Origin: JAXDLH01 sp034666705
Lineage (GTDB): Bacteria; Chloroflexota; UBA6077; SHYK01
Direction: 5' to 3'
Length of the DNA stretch: 6,206 nucleotides
NCBI GenBank assembly: GCA_034666705.1
Contig: JAXDLH010000062.1
Span: 1 to 6,206 of the forward strand
The position numbers were made by a program, and so were the translations under genes. The notes below the pieces were generated by a model that worked only from the letters and a program-made list of their open reading frames with translations, did not search any database and was not told the origin of the DNA. Positions 5,520-6,206 of this stretch are shown one piece after another (positions within the stretch are counted from its first letter, which is position 1; each line of letters starts with the position of its first letter).

Positions 5520-6206
5520 ATGGAGCTCGGGCGAATCGGCATCTGGACCTTCGCGTTCGATCAGCAGCCGTGGGCAGCCGTGCGCGAGGCGGCGGCGGAG
5601 ATCGAGGCGCTCGGCTACGGCGCGATCTGGTACGGCGAGAGCGCCGGTCGCGATGCGCTAACCCAGGCGGCGTTGCTGCTTGCGGCCACTGAACGCATCG
5701 TGGTCGCCAGCGGCATCGCCCGCATCGGCGTGCGCGACGCCCGCACGATGGCCGCCGCCCACCGCGCCCTCACCGATGCCTACCCCGACCGGTTCGTGCT
5801 CGGCCTCGGCGGGAGCCGGCAGCTCGGCACCGGGGAGAAGCCCGTGGCCGCGATGCGCCGCTACCTCGACGAGATGGACCAGGCTCCTTACACGCCACCC
5901 CCACCGCGCTCGGTGCCGGTGCGCATGCTCGGCGCGATGCACCCGGGGATGCTGCGTCTCGCCGCGCGCCGCACGGATGGCACCCAGACCTACCTTGTGC
6001 CGCCCGCGCACACCTCGGTCGCGCGTGCCGAGCTCGGCGACGGCAAGGTCCTCACGCCAGAGCAGGCCGTCGCGCTCACAACCGACCGTACGCGCGCCCA
6101 CGAGCTCGGCCGCGCGTACCTCAGCTTCTACCTGCGCATCCCCGCCTACACGACGAACTTCAAGCGGATCGGCTTCGGCGACGACGACCTCGCCAATGGG
6201 GGCAGC
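5520..6206 (+). CDS. LLM-class F420-dependent oxidoreductase, 3' end outside window
   Basis: The first 229 codons of a luciferase-like (LLM-class) TIM-barrel oxidoreductase, with no stop before the window edge. It resembles the MSMEG_4141-type subfamily of probable F420-dependent enzymes, cytoplasmic hydride-transfer enzymes using reduced or oxidised F420. Recognisable parts are LGRIGIWTFAFD (3-14), AAAEIEALGYGAIWYGE (24-40), ALLLAATERIVVASGIA (51-67), DAYPDRFVLGLGGS (86-99), PVAAMRRYLDEMDQAPY (108-124), LGAMHPGMLRLAARRTDGTQTYLVPPAHT (137-165) and FYLRIPAYTTNFKRIGF (203-219), which members of this subfamily share. The loop after GLGGS seems shorter than in relatives I recall. Members are usually around 280-300 residues, so about a quarter is missing. 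GAGGAGG at 5507-5513, 6 nt before the ATG, fixes the start. Use of F420 rather than FMN is inferred from the subfamily, and the substrate is unknown. Confidence 0.88.
   Translation, partial: MELGRIGIWTFAFDQQPWAAVREAAAEIEALGYGAIWYGESAGRDALTQAALLLAATERIVVASGIARIGVRDARTMAAAHRALTDAYPDRFVLGLGGSRQLGTGEKPVAAMRRYLDEMDQAPYTPPPPRSVPVRMLGAMHPGMLRLAARRTDGTQTYLVPPAHTSVARAELGDGKVLTPEQAVALTTDRTRAHELGRAYLSFYLRIPAYTTNFKRIGFGDDDLANGGS

Noticed and set aside
1..6206. Mobile elements, CRISPR arrays, tRNA or rRNA genes
   Set aside because: No transposase or integrase motifs, regularly spaced repeats, or tRNA/rRNA signatures were seen on reading the window; base composition looks even throughout.

Overview
GC-rich window (roughly two-thirds G+C by eye) with four protein-coding genes in two divergent units. 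There are no recognisable tRNA, rRNA, CRISPR or insertion-sequence features. The content suggests an environmental bacterium that uses cofactor F420, most plausibly a Chloroflexota (Thermomicrobia-like) lineage, with high-GC Actinomycetota as the alternative. The clues are an F420-type LLM-class flavin-independent oxidoreductase, a family 5 solute-binding lipoprotein with no adjacent permease, a 4,5-dihydroxyphthalate-decarboxylase-like protein and a large secreted phosphatase-like protein. The taxonomy is an inference from gene content only.

Left part, minus strand: a 756-residue exported alkaline-phosphatase-superfamily protein (67..2337) with a likely Thr118 nucleophile and a Gly/Asp/Arg-rich C-terminal tail. 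A perfect 34-bp palindrome at the left edge (1..34), 32 nt past its stop codon, is a candidate terminator. A 249-bp divergent intergenic region (2338..2586) follows. It holds three consecutive hairpin-forming sequences, a good extended -10 element facing right with a small inverted repeat on top of it, and a weak candidate promoter facing left.

Right part, plus strand: a GTG-initiated family 5 (DppA/OppA-type) solute-binding lipoprotein (2587..4341). After 56 nt comes a 311-residue cytoplasmic periplasmic-binding-fold protein of the 4,5-dihydroxyphthalate decarboxylase family (4398..5333). After a 186-nt gap with hairpins comes the first 229 codons of an F420-dependent LLM-class oxidoreductase, cut by the window edge (5520..6206). 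All four starts have strong Shine-Dalgarno sequences.

Working model (inference): the plus-strand genes form an uptake-and-catabolism cluster. The lipoprotein captures an organic solute outside the membrane, and the decarboxylase-like protein and F420 enzyme act on a carboxylated, possibly aromatic, compound inside. The secreted phosphatase is divergently transcribed and may share regulation or simply be a neighbour. No clearly novel defence or mobile system is visible. The most unusual features are the left-edge palindrome, the structured divergent intergenic region and the orphan solute-binding/decarboxylase/F420 gene combination.
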